From contig OMZE01000038.1 of NCBI GenBank assembly GCA_900315455.1, forward strand, positions 1 through 39,925: 39,925 nt of DNA, given 5' to 3'. Shown piece by piece: positions 1 to 9,700 of this stretch. The stretch comes from an uncultured Prevotellaceae bacterium. Lineage in GTDB: Bacteria; Bacteroidota; Bacteroidia; Bacteroidales; Bacteroidaceae. Under the pieces are notes generated by a model. That model ran no database searches and was not told the origin of the DNA. It saw nothing but the letters and a program-made list of their open reading frames with translations. Position 1 is the first letter of the stretch. Each line of letters starts with the position of its first letter. The position numbers were made by a program, and so were the translations under genes.

Positions 1-96
1 CCCTCGCCGGAGTATGCCGACTTCACCATCAGTGAGAACGACGTGCGCCACTTATATTATGTCATCAAGAAAAAGCCCCGCCAAATGGATTTCTGA
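1..96 (+). CDS. 3' end of an unidentified gene
   Basis: An open frame runs from the first base to a TGA at 94-96 and gives the last 31 residues of a protein, ending KKKPRQMDF. The family cannot be recognised from so short a tail. Its last codons form the left arm and loop of the hairpin at 71-106, so the stop codon sits inside the terminator loop. That economy supports a real gene end. It converges on the minus-strand LRR gene that follows. Confidence 0.5.
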   Translation, partial: PSPEYADFTISENDVRHLYYVIKKKPRQMDF

Positions 97-106
97 CGGG
101 GCTTTT
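71..106. terminator. Bidirectional rho-independent terminator
   Basis: A perfect 10-bp stem (AAAAGCCCCG at 71-80 with its complement at 97-106) encloses a 16-base loop. The arm ends give T-runs on both strands, so it can stop the plus-strand gene ending at 96 and the minus-strand gene ending at 127. Confidence 0.85.
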
Positions 107-126
107 CCAGAGTGGATGATGAGTGG

Positions 127-2430
127 TTATTCCTTATCGAGGATGAAATCGATGAGGAGGGTGACGTCGTAGATGTCGATGCTGTAGTCGTTGTTAAAGT
201 CGGCTGCCAGATGGTCGTATTGCGTCATCTTGTAGGGAGGGGTGGTGTCACCCTCGAGGATGATGTCGATGAGCGCAGTCACATCGTAGATGTCCACATC
301 CCCGTCATTGTTCAAGTCGCCCTTCTGTGTCATCGATTCATAGTCAAGTTTGATGTCATCGAAGTAGAAGACATTGCCTTCAGGGACAGTTGCCAATAAG
401 AAAGCGACGGTACGCATCCCTTGGGCATAGCCCATCTGGGCCATTTCAGGAGTGAGAACTACTTCCTTCTCCACGGTTTGCCACGTGTCGGTGACATGGA
501 TATTGCCAAAAAGGTTCCAGTGGTTGTATTCATCCGGTGCCCGGTGAGCCTGGGTCTGTATCACCGCTTCCCTGTCGGCCTTTACGCGCATAGTAAGCCG
601 GAGCACCTTGCCGCTTTCGAATTCCTGCTTCGACTGGACGAAGAACACGCTTTCGTATGGTGCATAATTGCCATTGCCGTCGTCTATCATATTCCCAGCC
701 TCCCTTGCCTCAGCCTCGCTGCGCACCACGACCTTGATACAGTGGTTGTTGGCATTGGTCGGGTCTGCCACGATGTTGGCAGGACCCAAGAACTGTTTAT
801 CCATCGTTCGCCACTCATTCACCCAGAAACTGGACCAGCCGTTTGAAGGTTCTCCCTCCAGGTTGCCGTTCTCCACCACATTGACCACCGAAAGAATTCT
901 GCCGAAGTCTTTCCAGTCATCAGCAACCTCGTATGCTTCTTTTGTGCCGGAGGGCACATAGAGGGTGGCATTCTCAAGGGGAACATTGTAAAAAATGGGA
1001 TCATCCCACATGCCATATGAAATGGCCAGTGGCTCCAACCAATTCACGGTGACGGAGGTCAAACTCTGGCAACCAGAGAAAGCACCGCCCCCAATACTCG
1101 TCACGCTCGATGGAATGTCGAGGGTGGTCAGGCCTGTGCAGCCAGAGAAAGCATCACTTGCTATACTCGTCACGCTGCTGGGGATGGTGATGGCTGTGAG
1201 GCCGGTGCATTTTTGGAAAGCGCCGCTCTCTATGGTCACCACGCCCTGAAAATTAGTGGTGTTCTTGCATCCAACAAGCAATCTGTTGGACGATGTCTCT
1301 ATTAGCGCATTGCAGTTGTTACGTGAGTCATAGACAGGATTACCATCATCTACTGTGATGGAAGTCAGGCCAGAACAGTAAAGGAAAGCACCCGCCCCTA
1401 TGCTCGTCACGCTCTCAGGAATGTGGATGGAGGTAAGGTTTGAGCAACCAAGGAAAGCGGTAGTCCCTATGCTCGTCACACTGTTGGGTATGTTGATGGA
1501 GGTCAGGCTTGAGCAAAATTCGAAAGCATTATCCCCTATGCTCGTCACCTGGGAGGGGATGTCGATGGAGGTGAGACCAGAGCCATAGAAAGCGTTGTCG
1601 CCTATGCTCGTTATGCCGGAGGGTATGTTGATGGAGGTCAGTTTATTGGTGCCATTGAAAGCAAAATCCTCTATGCTCGTCACGCTGGAGGGAATAGAGA
1701 GGGTGCCCAGATTGGAGCAGTTTAAGAAAGCCTCATACCCAATGGTTTTCACACCTGAGGGGATGGTAATGGTGGTCAGGTTGGAGCAGTCTTTGAAGGC
1801 TTCATACCCAATAACCCTTGTTCCTGGTTGAATGGTATAAGAGGACTGGGTTTTGTCTACTGCCTCAACGACAATTGTACCAGCATATCTTAGATTATCT
1901 ATTACAGGTAGATTCTCGCAGAAACTAAAAGCCTCGTTTCCTATACTTGTCACGCTCTCGGGGATGGTGATGGAGGTCATGTTGGAGCAGTTCAAAAAAG
2001 CAAAAGTCCCAATAAACCTTGTTCCAGGTTGAATGGTATAGGATGATAGATTTTTGTCTACGGCCTCCACAAGATATGTATCAGCATATCTTATATGGTC
2101 TATTACAGGCAGGCCATTACAACCAGAAAAAGCACCATATCCTATTCTCGTCACGCTGCTGGGGATGGTGATGGCTGTGAGGTCGGTGCAGTCTTCGAAA
2201 GCATTACTCCCTATTCTCGTCACGCTGTATGTGATGCCGTTATACAAAATAGATGACGGTATGACCACCTCACCTGAATACGGATAACTTGTACTGCTTT
2301 CGTATGTTACCTCTGCAGTCTTGGTATTGTTGTTGAGATTATAAAAAATCCCATTCACTTCACAGTCGTACGCCATCATGGCAATCGGGAAGAATGCCAG
2401 AAATAGTAAGCCCGGTATTTTTTTCATCAT
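127..2430 (-). CDS. Secreted BspA-like leucine-rich-repeat protein with carbohydrate-binding-like and dockerin-like regions
   Basis: Predicted 767-residue exported protein. I chose the Met pair at 2430/2427 because a typical signal peptide (MMKKIPGLLFLAFFPIAMMA) starts there; an in-frame Met lies farther upstream at 2523 but has no signal-like N-terminus. Residues about 50-510 are BspA/TpLRR repeats (IPSSVTSIGxxAFxxC pattern), including a duplicated longer insert (SYTIQPGTR). Residues about 540-703 resemble a beta-sandwich carbohydrate-binding region. The last 64 residues are two dockerin-like Ca-binding repeats (DLNNDGDVDIYDV and DFNNDYSIDIYDV). BspA-family proteins mediate adhesion; the carbohydrate-binding-like region and the neighbouring pectin lyase suggest binding to plant cell wall or mucus, which is inference. 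The dockerin-like tail is nearly the same as in the next gene. Its own promoter is at 2521-2552. Confidence 0.85.
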   Translation of the reverse strand: MMKKIPGLLFLAFFPIAMMAYDCEVNGIFYNLNNNTKTAEVTYESSTSYPYSGEVVIPSSILYNGITYSVTRIGSNAFEDCTDLTAITIPSSVTRIGYGAFSGCNGLPVIDHIRYADTYLVEAVDKNLSSYTIQPGTRFIGTFAFLNCSNMTSITIPESVTSIGNEAFSFCENLPVIDNLRYAGTIVVEAVDKTQSSYTIQPGTRVIGYEAFKDCSNLTTITIPSGVKTIGYEAFLNCSNLGTLSIPSSVTSIEDFAFNGTNKLTSINIPSGITSIGDNAFYGSGLTSIDIPSQVTSIGDNAFEFCSSLTSINIPNSVTSIGTTAFLGCSNLTSIHIPESVTSIGAGAFLYCSGLTSITVDDGNPVYDSRNNCNALIETSSNRLLVGCKNTTNFQGVVTIESGAFQKCTGLTAITIPSSVTSIASDAFSGCTGLTTLDIPSSVTSIGGGAFSGCQSLTSVTVNWLEPLAISYGMWDDPIFYNVPLENATLYVPSGTKEAYEVADDWKDFGRILSVVNVVENGNLEGEPSNGWSSFWVNEWRTMDKQFLGPANIVADPTNANNHCIKVVVRSEAEAREAGNMIDDGNGNYAPYESVFFVQSKQEFESGKVLRLTMRVKADREAVIQTQAHRAPDEYNHWNLFGNIHVTDTWQTVEKEVVLTPEMAQMGYAQGMRTVAFLLATVPEGNVFYFDDIKLDYESMTQKGDLNNDGDVDIYDVTALIDIILEGDTTPPYKMTQYDHLAADFNNDYSIDIYDVTLLIDFILDKE

Positions 2431-2520
2431 GGCTATATTGGTTTTATTGATTTTGCCTATTAGTGAATTTACAAGAAGAACAATAGAGCATGTTATTCTT
2501 GTAAATGAAATTTTCATGGG

Positions 2521-2552
2521 CAAAAATAGCAGAAATCAGTGAAAAATGCAAA
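2521..2552 (-). promoter_or_regulatory. Bacteroidetes-type promoter of the LRR gene
   Basis: On the minus strand TTTG (2549-2552) is followed after exactly 20 bases by TATTTTTG (2521-2528), matching TTTG-N20-TAnnTTTG. It lies about 90 bases before the chosen start codon. The -33 element is inside the hairpin at 2537-2583. Confidence 0.75.
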
Positions 2553-2583
2553 TAAATCCTTGACACATTTGCATTTCGCACTG
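2537..2583. terminator. Large inverted repeat between two secreted-protein genes, overlapping a promoter
   Basis: Two 17-base arms (2537-2553 and 2567-2583) match at 15 positions around a 13-base loop. It lies 34 bases past the stop of the lyase gene on the minus strand and could end that transcript. The left arm contains the -33 TTTG of the LRR promoter, so it may also be a regulator site. There is no clear T-run after it on the minus strand. Confidence 0.55.
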
Positions 2584-2617
2584 ATATTTTATCTCCATGC
2601 TTCTACCCCCTTGATTG

Positions 2618-5467
2618 CTATTCCTTGTCGAGGATGAAGTCGATGAGGAGGGTGACGTCATAGACGTCGATGCTGTTGTCGGCGTTCATGTCGGCTGCCT
2701 CATGGTCGTATTGCGTCATCTCATAGGGTGGGGTGGTGTCACCCTCGAGGATGATGTCGATGAGCGCAGTCACATCGTAGATGTCCACCTGTCCGTCCCT
2801 GTTCACATCGCCCAAGATGGGCACCCTTATCACATACACTAGGTCGATGCCCCTCCTGGCATTCCCACACTGCGGGATATAGAGTGTGGTGGGCTGGGTG
2901 ATGGTGAATGCCTCCGACTGAAACTCCTGGATGTTCACCACCGTGCAGTTGAAGTTGGCTATCTCCCTGTCTCCTGCCAGGAAACTCCAGTAACTGTTGG
3001 GGGCGCTCGACGTGTCGTGGATGAATGCCGTGAGTTGGTAGGTGCCGGGCTCCAGAGTGGTGAAGCCTACGGAGCCGCTTGCCACATAGGCTGCCGCACT
3101 GTTGCTGCTGCGCACCCTCATGTTGTTGTTGTCGCAGAGGGTCATTCCCAGGATGTCCTCTGCCTCTGCCAGGAACACCACGTTTTTGATGTCTGTCGGC
3201 TCATAGGCGAGGGTTTCCACTTGGTTGTCGGTAGTCAGGGCGAAATAGTGGTTGTATTCGAGGCGTTTCGGACCGCCTGACGCTGGTTTGATGTACAGTT
3301 TCCCGTCTTTGACGTTATACCGGCGGTAGGGCACGCTGATGACTTCGTTGGCAACATCTTCTCCGCTTGTCGTGCGCACGATGCTGCCCTCTACGGTTTC
3401 GTTGACGGAATAGTTGTATGAGGTGGGCTGCGGAGGTTCTGTTCCTTGGCACGAGAAATCATGGTCTGGCAGATAGTATCCCAGGTGTGGCGGCTGGTTG
3501 TAACCGACGTTCTGCCATGCCACGCCGAGGCGGTAGGTATGGTCGTGCATCAGTGTGGGCACGCGGTAGTCGCTCGGGATGTTCGTGGAGATGATGTTGA
3601 GTTGTGAGGGGTCGTTGAGGTTCCACATGATGAGTTCCTCGCGCCAGTCGCCCAGGATGTCGGCCTGCAGGCAGGGCGTGGCCTTCGTCCAGTTGCAGGT
3701 CTGCGAACCGTTGTAGTCTACCGCTGTCGTGACAAACCCGTTGCCGCTCCATTTCATGATGCCAGGATGGGCGATGCCGGTTTCGGTGTCGAGTGCCCCG
3801 TCGAAGAGTTCTTCCTGCAGGTCACCGTCCCAGTAGATGCGGAAGTTCATCGAGGGAATCTCACTGGTAATGGTATTGAAACTGCCTGATGCCGACTCAC
3901 GTGGAGCATTGCCCTTGGCGCCCCAGAACTCCAGACCCTTATAGTCGCTGGTGATGTCGGCGGCGAGGCTGCGGCCGGTATCACCGCCGGCGGTTTGATG
4001 AAAAATCATCTGTCCCGTTTTGGCATCGTGGATTTCCAGTCCGTAGGGTTCGGTCTCACAACAGCGCAGCACCTCATATCCCGGTCGGCTGGGTATGATG
4101 TCTGCCACGTGCATCGCATCGCCATGTCCCAGACCGGTGGAGTAGAGCAGGTGGCCGTTGTTGTCGATGGTGGCGCCTCCATAGATGATTTCGTCGCAGC
4201 CGTCGCCATCCACATCTGCCACGCTCAGGTTGTGGTTGCCCTGTCCGTAGGCGGTATAGTAGTCGCTGGTCCCAAAAGTGTTGCTGTTGTAGTTAAAGGT
4301 GGATTTCACGCCATTGGCATTGGTCACTTCCACCTTTGTCTTCGACATCGAGGCATGCAGCCATTTCTGCGACAGTTTGTTGTTCTTGAAGTCGACAGCC
4401 CAGAGGAAGGCTTGGGTGTAATAGCCACGGGTAAGCACCGCCGAGGGGTTCTGGTCGGGCCCGTCGAGATAGGCCACGGCAGCCATGAAGCGGTCGCCCC
4501 GGTTGCCGTATGTTGCGGCATAGTCTTTCCTGCCAGCACGGTCGTCCCAGTTGAAGACGGTGCCCGATGCAGCACCACCGTATCCCGTGTCGCGGTTGGG
4601 GTTGTAGAAGATGGTGTGGATGGCACGTCCTGTGGCTCCCTCGAAGATGGTGAGGTATTCCTGTCCGCCACGGATGGTCTCTTGTTGGGGCGAGCGCCAG
4701 TCGATGGTGTTGTCAGCCCTTTTGATTTCCGGGTCATCGGCGGCCTGGTTCACATAGCGCCCTTGTCCGTCCTTGGTGCCGGGGGCGGTGCGGAGGATGA
4801 TTTCCGCCTTCCCGTCTCTGTCGAAGTCATAGACGAGCGGTTGTGAATGCTGGCTTCCTGCCAGTATGTTGAGGCCCATGTCGAGGCGCCACAACTTGGT
4901 GCCGTCGAGTTTGTAGCAGTCGATGTATTCCTTGCCGGGATGCTTGCTCTTGCCTTGGTTGTCGGTCTTGTTCGACGGATGCCATTTCACGATGATTTCA
5001 TACTCGCCGTCACCGTCCACGTCGCCAACGGAACAGTCGTTGGGGGTGTAGTCGTAGGGCTCATTGGTGATGTCGTCTACGCCATTGGCGGGGCGGTCGA
5101 GTTGAAGGACCCGATAGACTTGGTTTTGGGGACTGACTTTGGGCGTTGTCTCCACTATCTCGCCATTCCGTCTTGTCACCACCTGGTATTTGCTCGCGCT
5201 GGTTCCCTCAGCATCGGTGAAGTTGGTCTGAAACCCCAGGTCTGAGGCGATGGTCGTGCCGTCGCGCAACAGGTCGAACGATGTCGTGGCTGCGGGGTCG
5301 GTGCCCAACAGGCGCCAACTGACGTAGATGCCTTGCCCCGACTGTGCCGGCATGGCGATGACGCCCCGTGAGAGGTTCTCCATTTGCGACGGTGGGGTGA
5401 CCTGCGCCTGTATGGCAAGCGAAAAGAGGTAAGCAACAATGCATAGCGAAAGGCGATAGTGTTTCAT
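2618..5467 (-). CDS. Secreted rhamnogalacturonan lyase (PL11-like) with dockerin-like tail
   Basis: Predicted 949-residue exported polysaccharide lyase that would cleave the rhamnogalacturonan I backbone of pectin by beta-elimination. The start at 5467 opens a signal peptide (MKHYRLSLCIVAYLFSLAIQAQ); the open frame continues upstream to 5587 without signal-like sequence. Residues about 24-620 match the PL11 fold as I know it: an N-terminal fibronectin-like part, then a calcium-rich beta-propeller with repeated DxDGDG-type loops (GDVDGDGEYEIIVKW, DFDRDGKAEIILRTAPGT, VADVDGDGCDEIIYGG), ending GDWREELIMWN and TYRLGVAWQNVGYNQPPHLG. A further region about 630-880 looks like a carbohydrate-binding sandwich. 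Residues 886-949 are a dockerin-like module (DVNRDGQVDIYDV, DMNADNSIDVYDV). No SusC/SusD pair is visible here. Confidence 0.9.
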   Translation of the reverse strand: MKHYRLSLCIVAYLFSLAIQAQVTPPSQMENLSRGVIAMPAQSGQGIYVSWRLLGTDPAATTSFDLLRDGTTIASDLGFQTNFTDAEGTSASKYQVVTRRNGEIVETTPKVSPQNQVYRVLQLDRPANGVDDITNEPYDYTPNDCSVGDVDGDGEYEIIVKWHPSNKTDNQGKSKHPGKEYIDCYKLDGTKLWRLDMGLNILAGSQHSQPLVYDFDRDGKAEIILRTAPGTKDGQGRYVNQAADDPEIKRADNTIDWRSPQQETIRGGQEYLTIFEGATGRAIHTIFYNPNRDTGYGGAASGTVFNWDDRAGRKDYAATYGNRGDRFMAAVAYLDGPDQNPSAVLTRGYYTQAFLWAVDFKNNKLSQKWLHASMSKTKVEVTNANGVKSTFNYNSNTFGTSDYYTAYGQGNHNLSVADVDGDGCDEIIYGGATIDNNGHLLYSTGLGHGDAMHVADIIPSRPGYEVLRCCETEPYGLEIHDAKTGQMIFHQTAGGDTGRSLAADITSDYKGLEFWGAKGNAPRESASGSFNTITSEIPSMNFRIYWDGDLQEELFDGALDTETGIAHPGIMKWSGNGFVTTAVDYNGSQTCNWTKATPCLQADILGDWREELIMWNLNDPSQLNIISTNIPSDYRVPTLMHDHTYRLGVAWQNVGYNQPPHLGYYLPDHDFSCQGTEPPQPTSYNYSVNETVEGSIVRTTSGEDVANEVISVPYRRYNVKDGKLYIKPASGGPKRLEYNHYFALTTDNQVETLAYEPTDIKNVVFLAEAEDILGMTLCDNNNMRVRSSNSAAAYVASGSVGFTTLEPGTYQLTAFIHDTSSAPNSYWSFLAGDREIANFNCTVVNIQEFQSEAFTITQPTTLYIPQCGNARRGIDLVYVIRVPILGDVNRDGQVDIYDVTALIDIILEGDTTPPYEMTQYDHEAADMNADNSIDVYDVTLLIDFILDKE

Positions 5468-5511
5468 TAGGAACTTAAGGTTAGATTTATGGTTATATGT
5501 CGTTATGCGGA

Positions 5512-5519
5512 CAAAAATA
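5512..5519 (-). promoter_or_regulatory. Probable -7 element of the PL11 lyase gene
   Basis: TATTTTTG on the minus strand, 44 bases before the start codon, fits TAnnTTTG, but no good -33 element is found 20 bases upstream. The 324-base gap 5468-5791 holds this element, the plus-strand promoter at 5741-5770, and otherwise no gene I can support. Confidence 0.45.
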
Positions 5520-5740
5520 CGATTTTTTCCGCATTCGCCGCATGTTTTTGCATAAAAGTTTCGTTTCTGTACCGAAAGTCTTGACAACCAATGATTCCTT
5601 CTGCTCTCAAAAGTCTATAAACTAAGGGGGGAAGATAAATCTTGAAGGAATCTTTTAGAATAATGAAGGTGGTAAATAAAGGCAATGATTATTTGAAATA
5701 GTTTTTTTAATTTTTATTATCGTTTTTCAAAAGATGTCAG

Positions 5741-5770
5741 TTGATATCTGACGAAAATAGATTATCTTTG
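5741..5770 (+). promoter_or_regulatory. Promoter of the restriction-modification operon
   Basis: TTG at 5741-5743, 19 bases, then TATCTTTG at 5763-5770 fits the Bacteroidetes promoter. The -33 region lies inside a small dyad (GTCAG at 5736-5740, CTGAC at 5748-5752, around a GATATC palindrome), a possible operator. The methyltransferase subunit starts 21 bases downstream. Confidence 0.7.
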
Positions 5771-5791
5771 TAGCCAAAATAGAAGAAAACT

Positions 5792-6790
5792 ATGCCATAT
5801 AATGTTGATATCAGTGAAAATGATATCCTCCAGCGATATCCAGAAGTCTTGGAGAAATTATTGGAAGATCATACCACCCATAAGAACATCTTTTGGGCCA
5901 CTGATAGTTACGCCGATAAAGGCGATGGTTTTCAATTTCACGATGCCATAACCATTGATAGAATTACTGGCGAAAACGATATGCTAATACGACCTCGTGC
6001 CCTTAAAACCAAGGAGGAACAAATAGGCCGTACAAAAGACATGGCTGAGGTGTTTACGCCGTCATGGGTTTGCAATGCCCAAAACAATCTTGTTGATGAG
6101 TCATGGTTTGGCAAGAAGGATGTTTTCAATATTGAGGATCCTTCAACAAAAACATGGAAGTCAACAACCTCTCCAGTAATTTTCCCCGAGGGTAAGACAT
6201 GGAAGAATTATGTCCGTGCGACCCGCATGGAAATCACATGTGGTGAAGCTCCATATATTGTCAGTCGTTATGACACAACCACTGGTGAATTCATTCCGTT
6301 GCAAGAACGTATAGGAATGCTTGACAGGAAACTTCGTGTCATCAGTGAGAACACGACAACGACCAGCGAATGGTTGGAAATGGCACAGGAGGCTTACAAG
6401 AACATTTACGCTTTCGAGTGGCAAGGTGACAATCTGCTTCTGGCTCGTGAAGCAATGCTCATTAGTTTCATTGAATACTACCATGCAAAGTTTGGCAAAG
6501 AACCCTTGAAAAAATCCACCCTCTACATAGCCTACATTATCTCTTGGAACGTATGGCAGATGGATGGCTTGAAAGGTGTCATTCCAGACAGTTGCAAAAA
6601 CGGTGTGAAAGTCGTAAAACACGATTTATTTGGCGATTTGGAAGAGACTGTTTACTGTGATGGTTGTAAAAAGGAGACCTTTATAGGGCACAACGGCATC
6701 TATTGTATAATACGCGATTGGGGACTTAAAGACCCTAAAACCGGAGAGAACAATCGGAAAATCAGATTCATTGACCTAATCAAGAAATAG
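5792..6790 (+). CDS. DNA methyltransferase (M) subunit of a restriction-modification system
   Basis: Protein of 332 residues. I recognise the layout of the family usually annotated as restriction endonuclease subunit M. It has a motif X-like AEVFTPSWVC (about 84-93) and a SAM-binding motif I-like MEITCGEAPYIVSRYD (146-161), followed by NIYAFEWQGDNLLLARE. It lacks an NPPY/DPPY catalytic motif IV; the C-terminus instead has CDGC and GHNGIYCIIRDW. It is likely to act with the next gene, which does carry NPPY, so the active enzyme may combine both proteins (inference). The next gene starts 5 bases after the stop, so they form one operon. It is more AT-rich than the flanking genes. The family is fairly sure; the exact role in the complex is not. 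Confidence 0.8.
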   Translation: MPYNVDISENDILQRYPEVLEKLLEDHTTHKNIFWATDSYADKGDGFQFHDAITIDRITGENDMLIRPRALKTKEEQIGRTKDMAEVFTPSWVCNAQNNLVDESWFGKKDVFNIEDPSTKTWKSTTSPVIFPEGKTWKNYVRATRMEITCGEAPYIVSRYDTTTGEFIPLQERIGMLDRKLRVISENTTTTSEWLEMAQEAYKNIYAFEWQGDNLLLAREAMLISFIEYYHAKFGKEPLKKSTLYIAYIISWNVWQMDGLKGVIPDSCKNGVKVVKHDLFGDLEETVYCDGCKKETFIGHNGIYCIIRDWGLKDPKTGENNRKIRFIDLIKK

Positions 6791-6795
6791 ATACT

Positions 6796-9700
6796 ATGGC
6801 AACATTTGAGTCATCCTTGAAGCCTCGCTTGATTTATGTCTTTGCCATCAACGATGAATGGCATAAAGACTGTTTGAAAATCGGTGAGACAACTTTGGAC
6901 GAGGGAGACGGAGATTTCCTCTCACCAAATAGCGAGCCGCTTAACAAATCAGCGCAAAAGCGTATTGACCAATATACCAAGACGGCAGGGATTGCCTATT
7001 CTCTGTTGTACACTGAGATGACCATATTCATCAAGGGGCATACGGTGTGCTCTTTCAACGACAAGCAAGTGCATAGTGTCTTGGAGCGTTCCGGGGTTAA
7101 GAAGAAAGTCTTCGACACGGTAAAGGGTGCCAACGAATGGTATTGCTGTGACCTTGAAACTGTGAAGAAAGCCATAACTGCCGTAAAACATGGGCAAACA
7201 AGCCTTCATCCTGGCGATGTTAGCAAGACACAAAACCCCATTGTTCTCCGCCCTGAACAAGATGCAGCCGTGGAGAAGACAAAGAAACAGTTCCGTCGCC
7301 ACAACCAAATGTTATGGAATGCTAAGATGCGTTTCGGCAAAACGCTATGCGCTCTTCGTGTAGCGAAGGATATGGAGATGAAGCGTACCATCATTATCAC
7401 ACACAGACCTGTGGTAGATGAAGGATGGTTTGAGGACTTCGGGAAAATCTTCTATGACAGGCCTGACTATCATTATGGGTCAAGGACAAAAGGAGAGGAT
7501 TTTGAGTCGCTTGAACGGCTTGCCAAGAAAGGTGACAAGTATGTGTATTTCGCCTCTATGCAAGATATGCGTGGATCCGAGAAAGTCGGAGGTAAATTTG
7601 ACAAGAACAACGAGGTCTTTACCACAATTTGGGACTACCTCATTGTTGACGAGGCACATGAAGGTACTCAAACCGAACTTGGTAAGGCTGTGATTGCTGA
7701 ATTGATAGGAGAGAACACCAAGGTTCTTCGTTTGTCAGGAACACCTTTCAATCTTCTGGACGATTATTCTGAAGAGGAGATTTTCACATGGGACTATGTG
7801 ATGGAGCAAAAGGCGAAAGCCGAATGGGATTTGCTCCACATGGGTGATCCTAACCCATATGAGTCACTTCCTGCCATCAATATCTACACCTATGACCTCG
7901 GTGCGTTGATGAGCGAATATTCAGATGATGAAAAAGCGTTCAACTTCCGCGAGTTCTTCCGAACCAAAGAGGATGAAACATTCATCCATAACAAGGATAT
8001 AGACAATTTCCTATCACTGCTTTGCAAGGATGATGAGGACAGTCTATACCCATATTCCAATGACGAATACCGAAAGATATTCCGCCATACACTATGGGTT
8101 CTACCAGGAGTGAAAGCAGCACGTGCTTTGAGTGCAAAGCTGAAAGAGCATCCTGTATTCGGTAATTTTGATATAGTCAATGTCGCTGGCGATGGTGACG
8201 AGGATGAGGAAAACGCTGACGCCCTCAAGATGGTCAATAAGGCCATCGGAGCCGACCCAGACATGACATATACCATCACATTGTCATGTGGCAGATTGAC
8301 TACGGGTGTCAGCATCAAACCATGGACTGCAGTCTTCATGATGGCTGGCTCATACAGCACCTCTGCTGCCCAATACATGCAGACCATCTTCCGTGTTCAG
8401 ACTCCGTTCACACACAAGGGAAGGATGAAGGAACAGTGCTATGCCTTCGACTTTGCACCAGATCGTACGCTCCGTGTACTCGCAGAAGTGGCAAAGGTGT
8501 CGGCCAAGGCAGGCAAGGCTACGGATGAAGACCGCCGTGTGCTTGGCGATTTCTTGAATTTCTGTCCCATCATTTCCATTGAGGGCAGTAAGATGAAGCC
8601 CTATGATGTAAAGACGATGATGGGGCAGCTGAAAAAGGCTCAGATAGAGAAGGTGGTTCAATGCGGTTTCGAGGACGGAGCGTTGTACAATGACGAACTG
8701 CTTAAACTCACAGATATTGACCTCGCAGCCTTCAAAGACCTCAAAGGCAAGATTGGAAAGACAAAGGCGATGGCCTGGTCTGGTGACATCGACATCAACA
8801 ACCAAGGCTTTACCAACGAGGAATACGAAGAAAAAGAAAGACTGGAAAAGAAGCCCAAGCGAGAACGGACACCCGAGGAACAGGCCAGGCTCGATGAGTT
8901 GAAACAACGAACCAACCAGCGTAAGGAAGCCATCAGCATTCTCCGTGGCATTTCCATTAGAATGCCATTGCTGATATTTGGTGCTGACCTCACGAATGAA
9001 GAGGAAGAAATCACTCTTGACAACTTCTCCACTCTCATTGATGATCAGTCTTGGGAGGAGTTTATGCCCAAGGGCGTGACCAAAGAGGATTTTGAGAACT
9101 TCAAACGTTTCTACGAGCCTGACGTATTCCGTGAAGCCGGTAAGCGTATACGTGCCATGGCTCGTGCCGCAGACAAGTTCACCATAGAGCAGCGCATTGA
9201 GCGTATCGCCGGCATCTTCAACACTTTCCGCAATCCAGACAAGGAAACGGTACTTACCCCGTGGCGGGTGGTCAACATGCATATGAGCGACTGTCTCGGT
9301 GGTTACTGTTTCTATGATGAGGAATTCAAACACGTTCTCGACGTTCCTCGCTACGTGGATCGTGGAGACGTGACACGGAATGTGTTCCGTCCGGAAAGCC
9401 ATATACTTGAAATCAATTCAAAGAGCGGTTTGTACCCCTTGTATGTTGCATACAACGTATATCGCTCCCGAGTGGAAGCTGCTAAAGCCAAATATGGTGA
9501 GATAGGCCATGCCTTCGCCATGAACCTTTGGGATTTGACTATTGAAAACAATATTCTTGTTATCTGCAAAACGCCAATGGCACGAAGTATCACACGTCGA
9601 ACATTGGCAGGCTTCCGAGACACTAATGTCAATGCTAAGTATTATAGGAATTTAATCGAAAACATAACCCAAAAACCAGCTCTTGTGGTTAACACCTTCA

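Noticed and set aside
8350-9402. A 350-codon minus-strand open frame opposite the helicase-methylase
   Set aside because: The opposite strand has a continuous multi-domain enzyme; the antisense frame has no promoter or recognisable domain.
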